Below are positions 26,883 to 35,379 of a stretch of DNA of 64,000 nucleotides, piece after piece. The stretch is taken from IMG/VR virus record IMGVR_UViG_3300003177_000020, positions 1 through 64,000 of that record. One strand, 5' to 3'. The notes under the pieces were generated by a model that had not been told where the DNA came from, searched no databases, and saw only the letters and a list, made by a program, of their open reading frames with translations. Position numbers and translations under genes: made by a program. The first letter of the stretch is position 1; the number at the start of each line of letters is the position of its first letter. This DNA is from a virus.

Positions 26883-27645
26883 TGTGATCGATGGTACGCT
26901 TCAGGCTGTTGGTTCTTTGTTTCAAAATTATCAACCTGATGAAATGGTTATTTGTTGGGATGCAGGACATTCAGGTCGGCACTTTATCCTTCCAGAATAT
27001 AAAGGATCGCGCAGAACGGATACTGAGATCCGTGATCTGATAGTTGAAAAGGAAGATTTGATTTTTGAATGCTTGGATTGCTTACCCGTGAAAAACTTAC
27101 GTGTGCGTGGATTTGAAGCTGATGATTTGATAGGTGAAGTTGTATCCTACGAGCGCGATGATTTTGCGATCATCATTTCAAACGACCGAGATCTGTACCA
27201 ACTGGCAAACCACAACACCAAGCAGCACACGTTGTACAGCGATCCAGTTACAATGGGTATCAAACCAAAACAAGTCGTGATGTACAAATCAATTGTTGGT
27301 GATGTTTCGGATAACGTCAAAGGCATCACAGGTATTGGTGAGAAAAAAGTCAAAGGTGTGATCGCGCAACACAAAAGCATTACGAGATTGATCAAACACC
27401 TAAAAGAATCAAACGAACGTTTCGGTAGAATGGACGCGCAAGAAGCAATTGATCGATTACAGCGCAATCAAGACTTGATGACTTTGGATGGTCGACTGCT
27501 TCCGCAACACATCAAAGAGGAAATACGGAAACAATACACAGCACCGATACAATCTGATTTTCAAGAACTGCATCGGTTGTTTACAGAGAATAATTTGAAA
27601 AAGTTACTGCGCAGATTTGATCGTTTCGTGTCGCAGTTTGAATAA
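26809..27645 (+). CDS. 5'-3' exonuclease / RNase H (FEN-like, T4 rnh type)
   Basis: 278 aa; ATG 26809 after AAAAAGGAACCAAC. PIN/FEN motifs: 'LIVVDISGILFASAFA' (first Asp), 'MVICWDAGHSGRHFILPEYKG' (Asp and Arg/Lys), 'VRGFEADDLIGEVV' (EADD), 'AIIISNDRDLYQLA' (D-x-D), then helix-hairpin-helix 'GITGIGEKKVKGVI' after 'VGDVSDNVKG' (final Asp pair). This nuclease removes RNA primers and flaps. The polymerase encoded upstream has no such domain, so this gene completes a Pol I-like set. Overlaps the SSB frame. Confidence 0.82.
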   Translation: MLIVVDISGILFASAFASRRTKNGSVIDGTLQAVGSLFQNYQPDEMVICWDAGHSGRHFILPEYKGSRRTDTEIRDLIVEKEDLIFECLDCLPVKNLRVRGFEADDLIGEVVSYERDDFAIIISNDRDLYQLANHNTKQHTLYSDPVTMGIKPKQVVMYKSIVGDVSDNVKGITGIGEKKVKGVIAQHKSITRLIKHLKESNERFGRMDAQEAIDRLQRNQDLMTLDGRLLPQHIKEEIRKQYTAPIQSDFQELHRLFTENNLKKLLRRFDRFVSQFE

Positions 27646-27660
27646 GAAAGGCAGGAAAGA

Positions 27661-28590
27661 ATGGCAGCAAAAAAAGAAACTACCAGAAAGAGAAGAACCA
27701 AAAAGGAAGAAGCTCCCAAGAGTAACAGACTCGCAAAGTTGGCAGATCGTTTGAGTGAATCGTTAGGGAGTGAAAGCTTCCATCTTGGTGGTAGTGGTTT
27801 GTGTTCTCCACGAATATATATTCCTTCTTTGATCCCAGATTTGGATCAAGTGCTTGATCGTGAAGGTCGCGGATGGGCTGGTGGCAGAATTGTTGAATTG
27901 TACGGTGCGTCCGCAACATCCAAAACAGGTATTGGATATGCACTAGGTGCAAGCTGCCAACAACAAGGTGGTGACTTCATTTTGATACCTGCAGAGGGTA
28001 ACGTGGATGAGTGGTTGTTACGTCAATATGGTGTTGATCTTGATACGCTCTTGATTGTGGATAAAAACACTGTTGAGGAAATATTCTTTTTTGTGAAGAA
28101 AGTTCTGGAAGATACAGAAACTCCAACAGTGATCATGATCGATTCTTTGGCAGGGATGTGTACCAAAGAAGAATTTGAAAGCGATACGTTCGAACGGGAT
28201 CGTGCAGCACAACTCCGAGCATTTTTGACTTCAAAAGCACTTCGCAAAATATCCACAATCGTACCAAAAACAAACACGATTCTTTTTATGATCAATCAAG
28301 TTCGTGAGGGTGCAACAGTGGGAGTGCTGAAACAAAAAGACAAACCTACAGGTGGGCACGCCATTGGATTCTATTGTGATATCCGCATTCGCCTAGAAAA
28401 TATCGGAAGGATCAACAGAACAAAAGCAGGGAAGAAATACGTGGCTGGTTTCAAACTCCGTGCAACTGCTGAAAAGAATCGTCTTGCGGAACCATTCGCA
28501 ACCAGTGAGTTCATGCTGGACTTTGATAAAGGTATGTCTTCGATGCCTGAAAAGAAAACCAAGAAAAAAAGTGCAGGTGGTGAAACATGA
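27661..28590 (+). CDS. RecA/UvsX-like recombinase
   Basis: 309 aa, ATG preceded by GAAAGGCAGGAAAGA. After a basic tail and the linker helix comes the core: Walker A-like 'IVELYGASATSKTGIGYALG' (about 76-95; a Ser stands where the P-loop Gly before Lys is usual, a departure also seen in T4 UvsX), 'DFILIPAEGNVDEWLLRQYG' (catalytic Glu), Walker B 'TVIMIDSLAGMCTKEE', L2-like 'TNTILFMINQVREGATVGV', 'KPTGGHAIGFYCDIRIRL'. It forms filaments on ssDNA for strand exchange. Neighbours (SSB, gp46/47 pair, helicase) make a complete phage recombination set. Overlaps the next gene (ATGA). Confidence 0.85.
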   Translation: MAAKKETTRKRRTKKEEAPKSNRLAKLADRLSESLGSESFHLGGSGLCSPRIYIPSLIPDLDQVLDREGRGWAGGRIVELYGASATSKTGIGYALGASCQQQGGDFILIPAEGNVDEWLLRQYGVDLDTLLIVDKNTVEEIFFFVKKVLEDTETPTVIMIDSLAGMCTKEEFESDTFERDRAAQLRAFLTSKALRKISTIVPKTNTILFMINQVREGATVGVLKQKDKPTGGHAIGFYCDIRIRLENIGRINRTKAGKKYVAGFKLRATAEKNRLAEPFATSEFMLDFDKGMSSMPEKKTKKKSAGGET

Positions 28591-29726
28591 AAATCGCATT
28601 TATTGGCGACACACATCTTGGGAGATCTGTTCACGGGTATGATATGACACCGCATATCCAACAGCAGATGGACGCCTTCTTTGATTTTTGCGTGAAGCAT
28701 GAAGTTGATATGGCGATCCATTTGGGGGATTTATTTGATACTCCTAAACCAAAAGACACCCATCAAAGGATCGCAATTCAGTGGGCAAAAAAGTTTGATG
28801 CTGAAGAAATACAATTGTACTTGCTTGTTGGGAATCACGATTGCATTGCTCGCAAAGATTATCCCACAGCACTTGAATTGTTGAAAGCAATTGATTTTGA
28901 AAATGTGCGCGTTGTTGATCAAGCACGGATGGATCTCATTGGGCATTCAAATAAAGATTTGTATTTGCTTTCGTTGCCATTCCCATCGGCAGGTTTGATT
29001 GAAAACCACAAACAATGGCGGGATAGTATTTTTAAGTTACTACATAAAAAGCCACATGATGCACCGTTTATTTGTGTTTCGCATTTGAATGTAGGTGGCG
29101 CATCACTTGGAAATCAAAACTGGGTGTACAGGGGAAAAGATTTTGCTGTCCCTGATTTTGGTATTGAAGAAAAAAACCTGCAAATAATTGTGAATGGACA
29201 TATCCATAAGCACCAATTGTTACCTTCAACATTATGTCTTGGCGCAGCACTACCATTGACTTTCGGTGAGATAGAAAATCCAGCAGGGTTTTTGATATAT
29301 GATACGGTCGAAGAAGACTCACAATATTACACTGCTGATCCTGATGTTGCTCTTTACGATTTGAAGCTGGACGTCACCACTGCAACAAATGGTGAGCCTA
29401 TTGGCACACAGAACATTTTGTTTTTGATCGATATGCTAGATCTCAATGGTAAGCTGGTGAAGCTGCAGCCAGTTATTGATTTGGAATCTACAGTAGACTG
29501 GGATCGTGTTGTTGCGTACCTACAAGAAAAAGGTGCGACACATGTTATTGCTGAAATACCAAAATTTGATTCACCGCAACTGGCAGAAAAAATATCCTAC
29601 ATTGGGAACCAGCATGAGCTTGTGGATGAGTATCTTTCGTCTTTCGATCTTGGTGATAAAAAAGGTGTGATCACGCAAGCATTCCAAAAGGTACTCGGCA
29701 TTCATTCCAAAACAAAAAACAATTAA
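28587..29726 (+). CDS. SbcD/Mre11-like nuclease subunit (T4 gp47-like)
   Basis: 379 aa. Calcineurin-like phosphoesterase motifs: 'IAFIGDTHLGRS' (D-x-H), 'MAIHLGDLFDTPKPKDTHQR' (GD), 'YLLVGNHDCI' (GNHD), 'FICVSHLNVGG' (H), 'IIVNGHIHKHQLL' (GH-x-H). With the SbcC-like protein two genes on it would form the end-processing complex that produces recombinogenic ssDNA. The C-terminal 110 residues are a capping/dimerisation region. The start codon overlaps the UvsX stop. Confidence 0.87.
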   Translation: MKIAFIGDTHLGRSVHGYDMTPHIQQQMDAFFDFCVKHEVDMAIHLGDLFDTPKPKDTHQRIAIQWAKKFDAEEIQLYLLVGNHDCIARKDYPTALELLKAIDFENVRVVDQARMDLIGHSNKDLYLLSLPFPSAGLIENHKQWRDSIFKLLHKKPHDAPFICVSHLNVGGASLGNQNWVYRGKDFAVPDFGIEEKNLQIIVNGHIHKHQLLPSTLCLGAALPLTFGEIENPAGFLIYDTVEEDSQYYTADPDVALYDLKLDVTTATNGEPIGTQNILFLIDMLDLNGKLVKLQPVIDLESTVDWDRVVAYLQEKGATHVIAEIPKFDSPQLAEKISYIGNQHELVDEYLSSFDLGDKKGVITQAFQKVLGIHSKTKNN

Positions 29727-29744
29727 TTCTGCGAAAGGTAAGTC

Positions 29745-29963
29745 ATGAACGTGAAAATACCACCAACAGGGACGATACCTGTGCGGATGGATAAGATTAT
29801 CCGCGAAACAAAATCGTTGTATTTGCTGCGAGATAAGCAGAAACGCATTTTATGGGTGCCAAAAAATCAAGTGCTTTTAGACTCCAGTAGGCATTTGGTT
29901 TTTCATATCAACGTCGAATTTGCAGCACAAAACAGCATTGTATCAAACGTGGTGATCCGATGA
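29745..29963 (+). CDS. Small protein between SbcD and SbcC genes
   Basis: 72 aa, ATG with GAAAGGTAAGTC upstream. Beta-rich with 'TKSLYLLRDKQKRILWVPKN' and no Cys. T4 also has small genes near 46/47, but I see no specific match. Its stop overlaps the start of the SbcC-like gene (ATGA), so its translation is coupled to it and it may modulate that complex. Confidence 0.65.
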   Translation: MNVKIPPTGTIPVRMDKIIRETKSLYLLRDKQKRILWVPKNQVLLDSSRHLVFHINVEFAAQNSIVSNVVIR

Positions 29964-31741
29964 TCATTCAAAAAATAATCTTGCACAACTTCATGGGCTA
30001 CAAGGGCACAACGAATATTGATTTTTCAGGGAAAAAGATCATTGCTATTTGTGGGAAAAACGAGAGTGGTAAAAGCTCAATACTACAAGCAATTTCTTAT
30101 GCTTTGTTCGGTAAAACACGCGCTAAAAAGGAAACACAACTCATACATGCTGACGCAGATGCTATGTTTGTGGAGTTGCATTTTGATCTGGATGGTGTGG
30201 TGTATTGGGTGCGTCGTGGTCGGGATAGCGATAACAAAGCCTCTATCCAGACTTCATTCACATCGGAAGTTGCCAAACCTTCGCAAGTGACCGCGCAGTT
30301 GAAAGATATTCTGCGGATTGAATATGACGATTTTCAAGCTCTGTTGTATTTCAAACAAGGTGATATTCATCAGTTCATGAGTGGCAATAAAAAAGCATTC
30401 TTCCAGCGGTGGGCATCAGGCTTACGGTTATGGGCAGAATACAAAGAGATCGCAAAGCATGAAGCAGCCAGTATTCAGTCAGATATTGAGACTCAAAAAT
30501 TGAAAATAGAGGCTGCACTCCAAATCCGAAATAGAGAGTCAAGTATCCTAACGTCTTTTTTGGAGTATGAACAACAAGCAAATGCAGCCTATGAGCTATT
30601 GCTTGAACTGCAGCAACAATACCACTCTGCAAAACAAGAAGCAGCGGATCTTGGCACACCTGCATCTATCGAAATGAAAATAGATGATTTGCAGGAATCC
30701 ATGCGATCCGTTGATAAGAAAATGCATTTCGCAAAAGACAAAGGATTGCGACTCAAATCACAAATTGAATCTAGCACCAAAGGTATGTGTCCTGTGATCC
30801 CGAATACCAAATGCGATCAATTGCGGAATCACAACGCAGAAATTGTTGAACGTATGGCAGATGATCTCAATTTTTACCGTGCAGAATACATTGAAAAGAA
30901 AGCAGAGTACACGAGACTGTTTGCGGAAGTCGAAAAGCTAAAGCAGGATTTGCAGCAGATTGAAGATCATCCTGTAATCAAACAACTCACGGTGGCACAT
31001 GCAGCATATAAAGAAGCAAAGAAAAAGCACAAAATAATGCAAACACAATTTGCATCGGTGCAGCAAGAAAAAGAACAGCTTTTGCAATCCAAAAAGAACA
31101 TAGCTGAAGCACGTAAAACAATCGCAAAACTAGAAAAGGATTTGTGGGTTTGGAATTTTGTGCAGATCATGTGTGGCGACTCTGGTATTCCATCAAAAAT
31201 AATGGAGATCGAGATCGCGCAAGTTGAACACAAATGCAACTGGGTTCTTGAAAAGTTGGGTTACAAAAAACGAATACAATTCAAGCCATACAAAGAACTT
31301 TCTGCCTACGAAAAGGTGTGTTCATGCGGGGCGTCTGGTTGGAAGAAACAGCAATGCACAACTTGCGGATCGAAGCGCAAAAGAAAACGCAAAAATGAAC
31401 CCACAGTGTCAATCGTGGACGGTGCTAGTATTCGACCGTTTGAACTGGAAAGTGGTGGTGCGCAGGTGATTCAATCTTTTGCGGTGCGCCTTGCTTGTTC
31501 CTTGTTTCTATCCAGTATGCTGCATGTGCGATACAAGTTTGTTTTGCTTGATGAAGTCTTCGCAATGTTGGATCGGGATAACAGGCAAACACTGATGGAG
31601 TTGATTCTTGATAAGCTGGGATCGGTTTTTGGACTGGAGCAGCAATTTGTGGTTTCGCACCACGAGGACATCGTAAATTCTGTGGAGCATATTCTCCTTG
31701 TAGAAAAAAAGAATGATGTTTCTAAAGTGCGGTGGTTGTAA
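29960..31741 (+). CDS. SbcC/Rad50-like ATPase subunit (T4 gp46-like)
   Basis: 593 aa. SMC-type N-terminus 'LHNFMGYKGTTNIDF', Walker A 'AICGKNESGKSSILQA', 'LLYFKQGDIHQFM' (Q-loop). Coiled coil about 165-390 broken by a zinc-hook-like 'KGMCPVIPNTKCDQLRNH' (C-x-V...C). Late half: 'SCGASGWKKQQCTTCGSKRKRKRK' near 455-478 (CxC/CxxC zinc ribbon insertion), signature 'FELESGGAQVIQSFAVRLA', Walker B 'FVLLDEVFAMLD', 'QQFVVSHHEDIVNSV'. Partner of the SbcD-like protein. The extra ribbon before the signature is unusual. Confidence 0.86.
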   Translation: MIIQKIILHNFMGYKGTTNIDFSGKKIIAICGKNESGKSSILQAISYALFGKTRAKKETQLIHADADAMFVELHFDLDGVVYWVRRGRDSDNKASIQTSFTSEVAKPSQVTAQLKDILRIEYDDFQALLYFKQGDIHQFMSGNKKAFFQRWASGLRLWAEYKEIAKHEAASIQSDIETQKLKIEAALQIRNRESSILTSFLEYEQQANAAYELLLELQQQYHSAKQEAADLGTPASIEMKIDDLQESMRSVDKKMHFAKDKGLRLKSQIESSTKGMCPVIPNTKCDQLRNHNAEIVERMADDLNFYRAEYIEKKAEYTRLFAEVEKLKQDLQQIEDHPVIKQLTVAHAAYKEAKKKHKIMQTQFASVQQEKEQLLQSKKNIAEARKTIAKLEKDLWVWNFVQIMCGDSGIPSKIMEIEIAQVEHKCNWVLEKLGYKKRIQFKPYKELSAYEKVCSCGASGWKKQQCTTCGSKRKRKRKNEPTVSIVDGASIRPFELESGGAQVIQSFAVRLACSLFLSSMLHVRYKFVLLDEVFAMLDRDNRQTLMELILDKLGSVFGLEQQFVVSHHEDIVNSVEHILLVEKKNDVSKVRWL

Positions 31742-31755
31742 GGAGAAAATAAGAA

Positions 31756-33093
31756 ATGGGAACGGAAACAAAAAGCAAAAAGCTGTATTCTGATAACGCC
31801 AAAGTGATGGAACTAGATCCAAATGACATTTTGATTTCGTGGCGTGCCAGACGCGACTTCGGAGATATAAAAAGTCTGGCAGAAGATATTCAAACAAACG
31901 GGCAAATAGAACCGATTGCTGTTTCTCGTATGGATGGAGGGTGGTTGGTGGTTGCAGGTTTACGCAGAGCACAAGCGTGTGCATATGCAGGGATTTTGGT
32001 CAAGGCTATTGAAATCCACACTACAGATCATTCGCACCTGCTCCATGTTCAATTCAGTGAGAACTTTTCCCGTAAGAATTTCTCTTTGTTGGAAGTTGGC
32101 GAAGCGATCAAAAAGCTGCAAGCCACCTATAAAAAATCAAACCAAGAGGACAAATCATCCACCGCATTTATCAAGGCAGCCAGTGAGCAATTAGGGTGCA
32201 GCCCATCAACGATACGCGATATGCTGAAAATTGCAGAGATGCCACAGCTTGTAAAACAGAAGATCATATCTGCTGGATCAACAAAACAACAAAACAAAGT
32301 GGCTCGCAAAGAACTGGCAGCCAAAAGAAAGACTGACAAACGAAAGAAACAACAACAAAAGGTATCTGCCATCTTACAGCACCGCAAAACAAATGCAGAT
32401 CAATACAAATATTTTTTGTACAATGAAAGCTACAAAAAGATGCTGCGAAGACTTCCCAAAGAGTTTTTTGATCTTGTGCTTACAGATCCTCCATTCGAGT
32501 TGTGTTGGTCGGAGGTTTCGCACGATACCAGAAAAGATATCAATGAAAGTTTGTATTGGGATCAACTTGATCTTTCTTGGGTTGATGATGTGATCCCGTA
32601 TTTGCAGAAAGATTCTTCTGTGCTGGCATTTTGCAGCGCGGAGTTGATCGGATCATACAAGCAGAAATTTGAAAGTGCTGGCTTGAAATGGCGTGGGCAT
32701 ATCGCATGGCATAAAAGCAATCCATGCCCAGTACACCGCAATGTATACGCTTCAAGCATGGAATACATCGTGTGGGCTTCTAAGGGATCACCGTATTTCG
32801 AAGCGTGGGAAAATGCAGGTACTCTGGAATGCCACAACTTCAAACAGTATCCAACATGCAGCGGGAGTATTCGGAACCACCCGACACAGAAACCGATTGC
32901 ACTTTTGGAAGAATTGTTACTGCGCCATTCTTTTCCTAAAGCAAGAGTCCTTGATCCTTTCGGTGGATCATTTTCTACCGTGGCAGCGTGTCTAAAACAT
33001 GATCGTGAATGTCACAGTTCCGAGATTGATAACGACTATTTTGAAGATGGAAAACTACTTGTAGCCTCCGTGTTATCGGAGTTGATCGCATGA
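31756..33093 (+). CDS. ParB-like domain fused to DNA methyltransferase
   Basis: 445 aa, ATG after GTAAGGAGAAAATAAGAA. Residues about 15-110: ParB/sulfiredoxin-like domain ('IKSLAEDIQTNGQIEPIAVS', 'WLVVAGLRRAQACAYAG', 'HVQFSENFSRKNFSLLEVGE'). About 115-180: KorB-type HTH ('LGCSPSTIRDMLKIAEM'). About 225-440: methyltransferase with 'FDLVLTDPPFELCW' (motif IV DPPF), 'HPTQKPIALLEELLLR' and 'VLDPFGGSFSTVAACLKHDRECHSSEIDNDYF' (motif I after IV, beta-class order). The fusion is known from phages and mobile elements and modifies DNA to evade restriction or mark self. Overlaps the resolvase gene (ATGA). Confidence 0.83.
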   Translation: MGTETKSKKLYSDNAKVMELDPNDILISWRARRDFGDIKSLAEDIQTNGQIEPIAVSRMDGGWLVVAGLRRAQACAYAGILVKAIEIHTTDHSHLLHVQFSENFSRKNFSLLEVGEAIKKLQATYKKSNQEDKSSTAFIKAASEQLGCSPSTIRDMLKIAEMPQLVKQKIISAGSTKQQNKVARKELAAKRKTDKRKKQQQKVSAILQHRKTNADQYKYFLYNESYKKMLRRLPKEFFDLVLTDPPFELCWSEVSHDTRKDINESLYWDQLDLSWVDDVIPYLQKDSSVLAFCSAELIGSYKQKFESAGLKWRGHIAWHKSNPCPVHRNVYASSMEYIVWASKGSPYFEAWENAGTLECHNFKQYPTCSGSIRNHPTQKPIALLEELLLRHSFPKARVLDPFGGSFSTVAACLKHDRECHSSEIDNDYFEDGKLLVASVLSELIA

Positions 33094-33791
33094 GTTCACC
33101 TACACCACAGCACTCGCCATTCTTGCATATAGGAATTGATCAATCTTTGAATGGATCTGGTATTGCTGCTGTGTTCCAAGGTGCAGTTGTATCTTTTGAA
33201 GCATTTACAACAGTGCAGAGGAATGCGAGAAACAGCCCTAATTTGCATTTTTTCAAGTCAATCGACCATTCTATGGCATCAAGGATAGAACGCGTCGAAT
33301 TTGTATCTAAATGGCTTTTACAGCGGATTGTATATCTTCGCCACAAATTTGGTGTTCCTGCCTATGTTGGAATTGAAGGTTACGCGATGAATAAAAAGTC
33401 TAATCGCTTTTCAGATCTTTGTGAGCTTGGTGGTGCTGTAAAACTGGGGTTGTTTCAAAATAACATCCCGTATCAAGTCTATGCTCCTCCGACTTTGAAA
33501 AAAGTATTCACAGGTAAAGGCAATGCCAAAAAGCCACAAATGATCGCAGCATGTGAATCACTTACAGGAATTGATCTTTCTGCGTATGGTAAGTCAGCAG
33601 AAGATTTAGCCGATGCGATCTTAATTGCGAAGATGTGTGAATATCATGTGCTTGCGCGGATGTTACCCGATGTCGAAATTCCGATGTCGATAAAAAAAGA
33701 ATTGCATACACCACAAAAAAACAACCTCCCAATATGCAAACGTGAATTTATCCTGCGAGGACAACACCCCAGATACAGACAGTTTGATTGA
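33090..33791 (+). CDS. RuvC-like Holliday junction resolvase (RNase H fold)
   Basis: 233 aa. RuvC-type acidic residues: 'LHIGIDQSLNGSGIAAV' (first Asp with the D-x-S-x-x-x-G signature), 'AYVGIEGYAMNKKSNRF' (Glu), 'SAEDLADAILIAKMCEYH' (paired Asp in the last helix). 'ELGGAVKLGLFQNNIPYQVY' and 'KKVFTGKGNAKKPQMI' are typical of the phage-encoded branch. It resolves branched DNA before packaging. The C-terminal 40 residues are basic and not part of the fold. Overlaps the upstream fusion gene by 4 nt. Confidence 0.83.
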   Translation: MSSPTPQHSPFLHIGIDQSLNGSGIAAVFQGAVVSFEAFTTVQRNARNSPNLHFFKSIDHSMASRIERVEFVSKWLLQRIVYLRHKFGVPAYVGIEGYAMNKKSNRFSDLCELGGAVKLGLFQNNIPYQVYAPPTLKKVFTGKGNAKKPQMIAACESLTGIDLSAYGKSAEDLADAILIAKMCEYHVLARMLPDVEIPMSIKKELHTPQKNNLPICKREFILRGQHPRYRQFD

Positions 33792-33799
33792 GGCACGAT

Positions 33800-34099
33800 A
33801 TGGCACGTAAACTGAGTGATGCGAAAAAGCAAAAGATTTGTGGTTTGATTTCGTACATCCGATATCGATTGAAGATTGATAACCCGATGCCTGTCGAAGT
33901 ACGCTTGCACGGGTCAAATTTGGATGAGGAACAAATTATCACATATCGAAACTTTGATTGTCCCGCGTATGACAGCTGCGTATATATCGCGGGTATTTCG
34001 GGATGGCAATGGATGTCCTGCCGTGCGTGTGCAGAATTTACAGCGCAGCACCATACACCAATTTTTAGAAAAGAAAGGGTTACAGAAGATGATCACTAG
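33800..34099 (+). CDS. Small Cys-rich hypothetical protein
   Basis: 99 aa, ATG 33800 (GAGGCACGAT upstream). The N-terminal helix 'SDAKKQKICGLISYIRYRL' is followed by a Cys cluster 'DCPAYDSC...MSCRACAEF' (C-x5-C...C-x2-C), probably binding a metal. No family recognised. The next gene starts before this one ends (11-nt overlap). Confidence 0.6.
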   Translation: MARKLSDAKKQKICGLISYIRYRLKIDNPMPVEVRLHGSNLDEEQIITYRNFDCPAYDSCVYIAGISGWQWMSCRACAEFTAQHHTPIFRKERVTEDDH

Positions 34100-34553
34100 A
34101 CAACACAGAGTTGCAGCCAAGAAACAATTTCGAGTTTGGAAAAACAAGCTGAAGGCATTGATTGATCGCGAGTGCAAATACGAATTGGAAACAGATGGAA
34201 CACTCACACTCCTGATGCCTACGCAGATCACCAAAACAGTCTGGTCGATCACAATGCGTCAATTACAGAAAACAATTAAAACTGGAAACAAGAATGATCT
34301 GATTGAAGCCATGAATAAATTTGCGCGTGTGGCTTTTTCGCTTCCAGAAGAAGATACTCCAACTGCTTATGGTGCTTTTGTTCCTGTTGGTGATTTGCGT
34401 CGCGCGTTGTTTCTGCTGGAAGAGATGCAGGAGAGCGGTAAATTCGATCACTATGAAAAGATCACCACACAAGCACATGCCTCAATCCACAAAGCACTTA
34501 TTGAGATCCATTTGGAAACGGAAACACAAGGAGGGACAGATGCCGATCATTAA
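34089..34553 (+). CDS. Hypothetical helical protein
   Basis: 154 aa. ATG 34089 preceded by AAAGGGTTACAGAAG decides the start. N-terminal basic helix, 'CKYELETDGTLTLLMPT' hairpin, then helices with 'LLEEMQESGKFDHYEKITTQ'. No family recognised. Overlaps both neighbours, so it belongs to a coupled run of small genes after the resolvase. Confidence 0.6.
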   Translation: MITRQHRVAAKKQFRVWKNKLKALIDRECKYELETDGTLTLLMPTQITKTVWSITMRQLQKTIKTGNKNDLIEAMNKFARVAFSLPEEDTPTAYGAFVPVGDLRRALFLLEEMQESGKFDHYEKITTQAHASIHKALIEIHLETETQGGTDADH

Positions 34554-34968
34554 AATCAAATCAAGCAACATTCACAGCATCCAGTATTTCTATGATGATC
34601 ATAATCTGGAAGTGGGATTCAACAGTGGGAAGCTTTACATCTACCACCAAGTGCCAGAAGAACTGTTTGATCAATTTACAGCAGCAGAAAGCAAAGGCAC
34701 ATTTTTCAGAAAAAACATTCGTGGGAAGTTTTCGTACTTGTGTCTTGGAAACACTCTGGATATCTGGTGTGAGCGTATAGAAAGCAAAGCACGGCATGTA
34801 CCTCTGGATGATTGTCGTGCCTTGGATGAATATGACAACCAAGTGCTACAAGCAAGCGCAGCCAAGAAAGTGCATCTTCGATTTTCGGATGGCGAGGAGT
34901 TCGTCATTCCGTATGATTGCTATCTGGATCGTCTTGCGGACGTGGCATTTATTCCTGCTGAGATGTGA
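34540..34968 (+). CDS. KTSC-domain protein
   Basis: 142 aa, ATG 34540 after CAAGGAGGGACAG. Residues about 3-65 match the KTSC domain: 'SSNIHSIQYFYDDHNLEVGF', 'SGKLYIYHQVPEELFDQF', 'AAESKGTFFRKNIRGKF' (final aromatic strand). This small domain is found alone or beside RNA/DNA-processing domains, and its exact role is not settled. Residues 70-142 form a second region with 'LRFSDGEEFVIPYDCYL'. Probably an accessory to the recombination genes upstream. Confidence 0.7.
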   Translation: MPIIKIKSSNIHSIQYFYDDHNLEVGFNSGKLYIYHQVPEELFDQFTAAESKGTFFRKNIRGKFSYLCLGNTLDIWCERIESKARHVPLDDCRALDEYDNQVLQASAAKKVHLRFSDGEEFVIPYDCYLDRLADVAFIPAEM

Positions 34969-34970
34969 TC

Positions 34971-35357
34971 ATGCCAAAGAAAAAACAAATACCAAACTTT
35001 GTGGCTGCCAAATGGATCAAGGAAATCAAAAAGCACCACGAGCTAAAATCTTCTGAACGTATTCAAGACTTAGTGCGCGATACTTTGTTTGAAAAATTGC
35101 CGACAGAAAAAGATCGATCAAACGGTGTATTGATTCTTGGATACAAAATTTACATTGTGTTTGTGCGAGCCATTCTTCGCATCGACTGGCAGCAAATAGA
35201 AGAATGCGAGTTCCACGATTGCCGAGTGATTGTTGATCCAGATTCACAATATCGCATCAGTCCGTTGCATGGCGATAACAGGGATGCACTCGCACACGCT
35301 CTTTACAACCTTGGTGATCGTTTATCACATGCGTTCACCAAAACTTTTGATGTGTAA
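34971..35357 (+). CDS. Hypothetical protein with hairpin over its stop codon
   Basis: 128 aa, ATG 34971. Basic N-terminal helix, then 'GVLILGYKIYIVFVRAILRI' (amphipathic strands and helix, not a clear membrane span), and a C-terminal part 'RDALAHALYNLGDRLSHAFT'. No family recognised. GATGTG/CACATC (35349-35363) pairs around the TAA stop. Confidence 0.6.
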   Translation: MPKKKQIPNFVAAKWIKEIKKHHELKSSERIQDLVRDTLFEKLPTEKDRSNGVLILGYKIYIVFVRAILRIDWQQIEECEFHDCRVIVDPDSQYRISPLHGDNRDALAHALYNLGDRLSHAFTKTFDV

Positions 35358-35363
35358 CACATC
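35349..35363 (+). promoter_or_regulatory. Hairpin enclosing a stop codon
   Basis: GATGTG-TAA-CACATC: a perfect 6-bp stem whose 3-nt loop is exactly the UAA stop of the gene ending at 35357. No T-run, so not a terminator; it may protect mRNA or affect release/reinitiation at the gene that starts 22 nt on. Confidence 0.4.
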
Positions 35364-35379
35364 GCAGAAAGGGATTATT

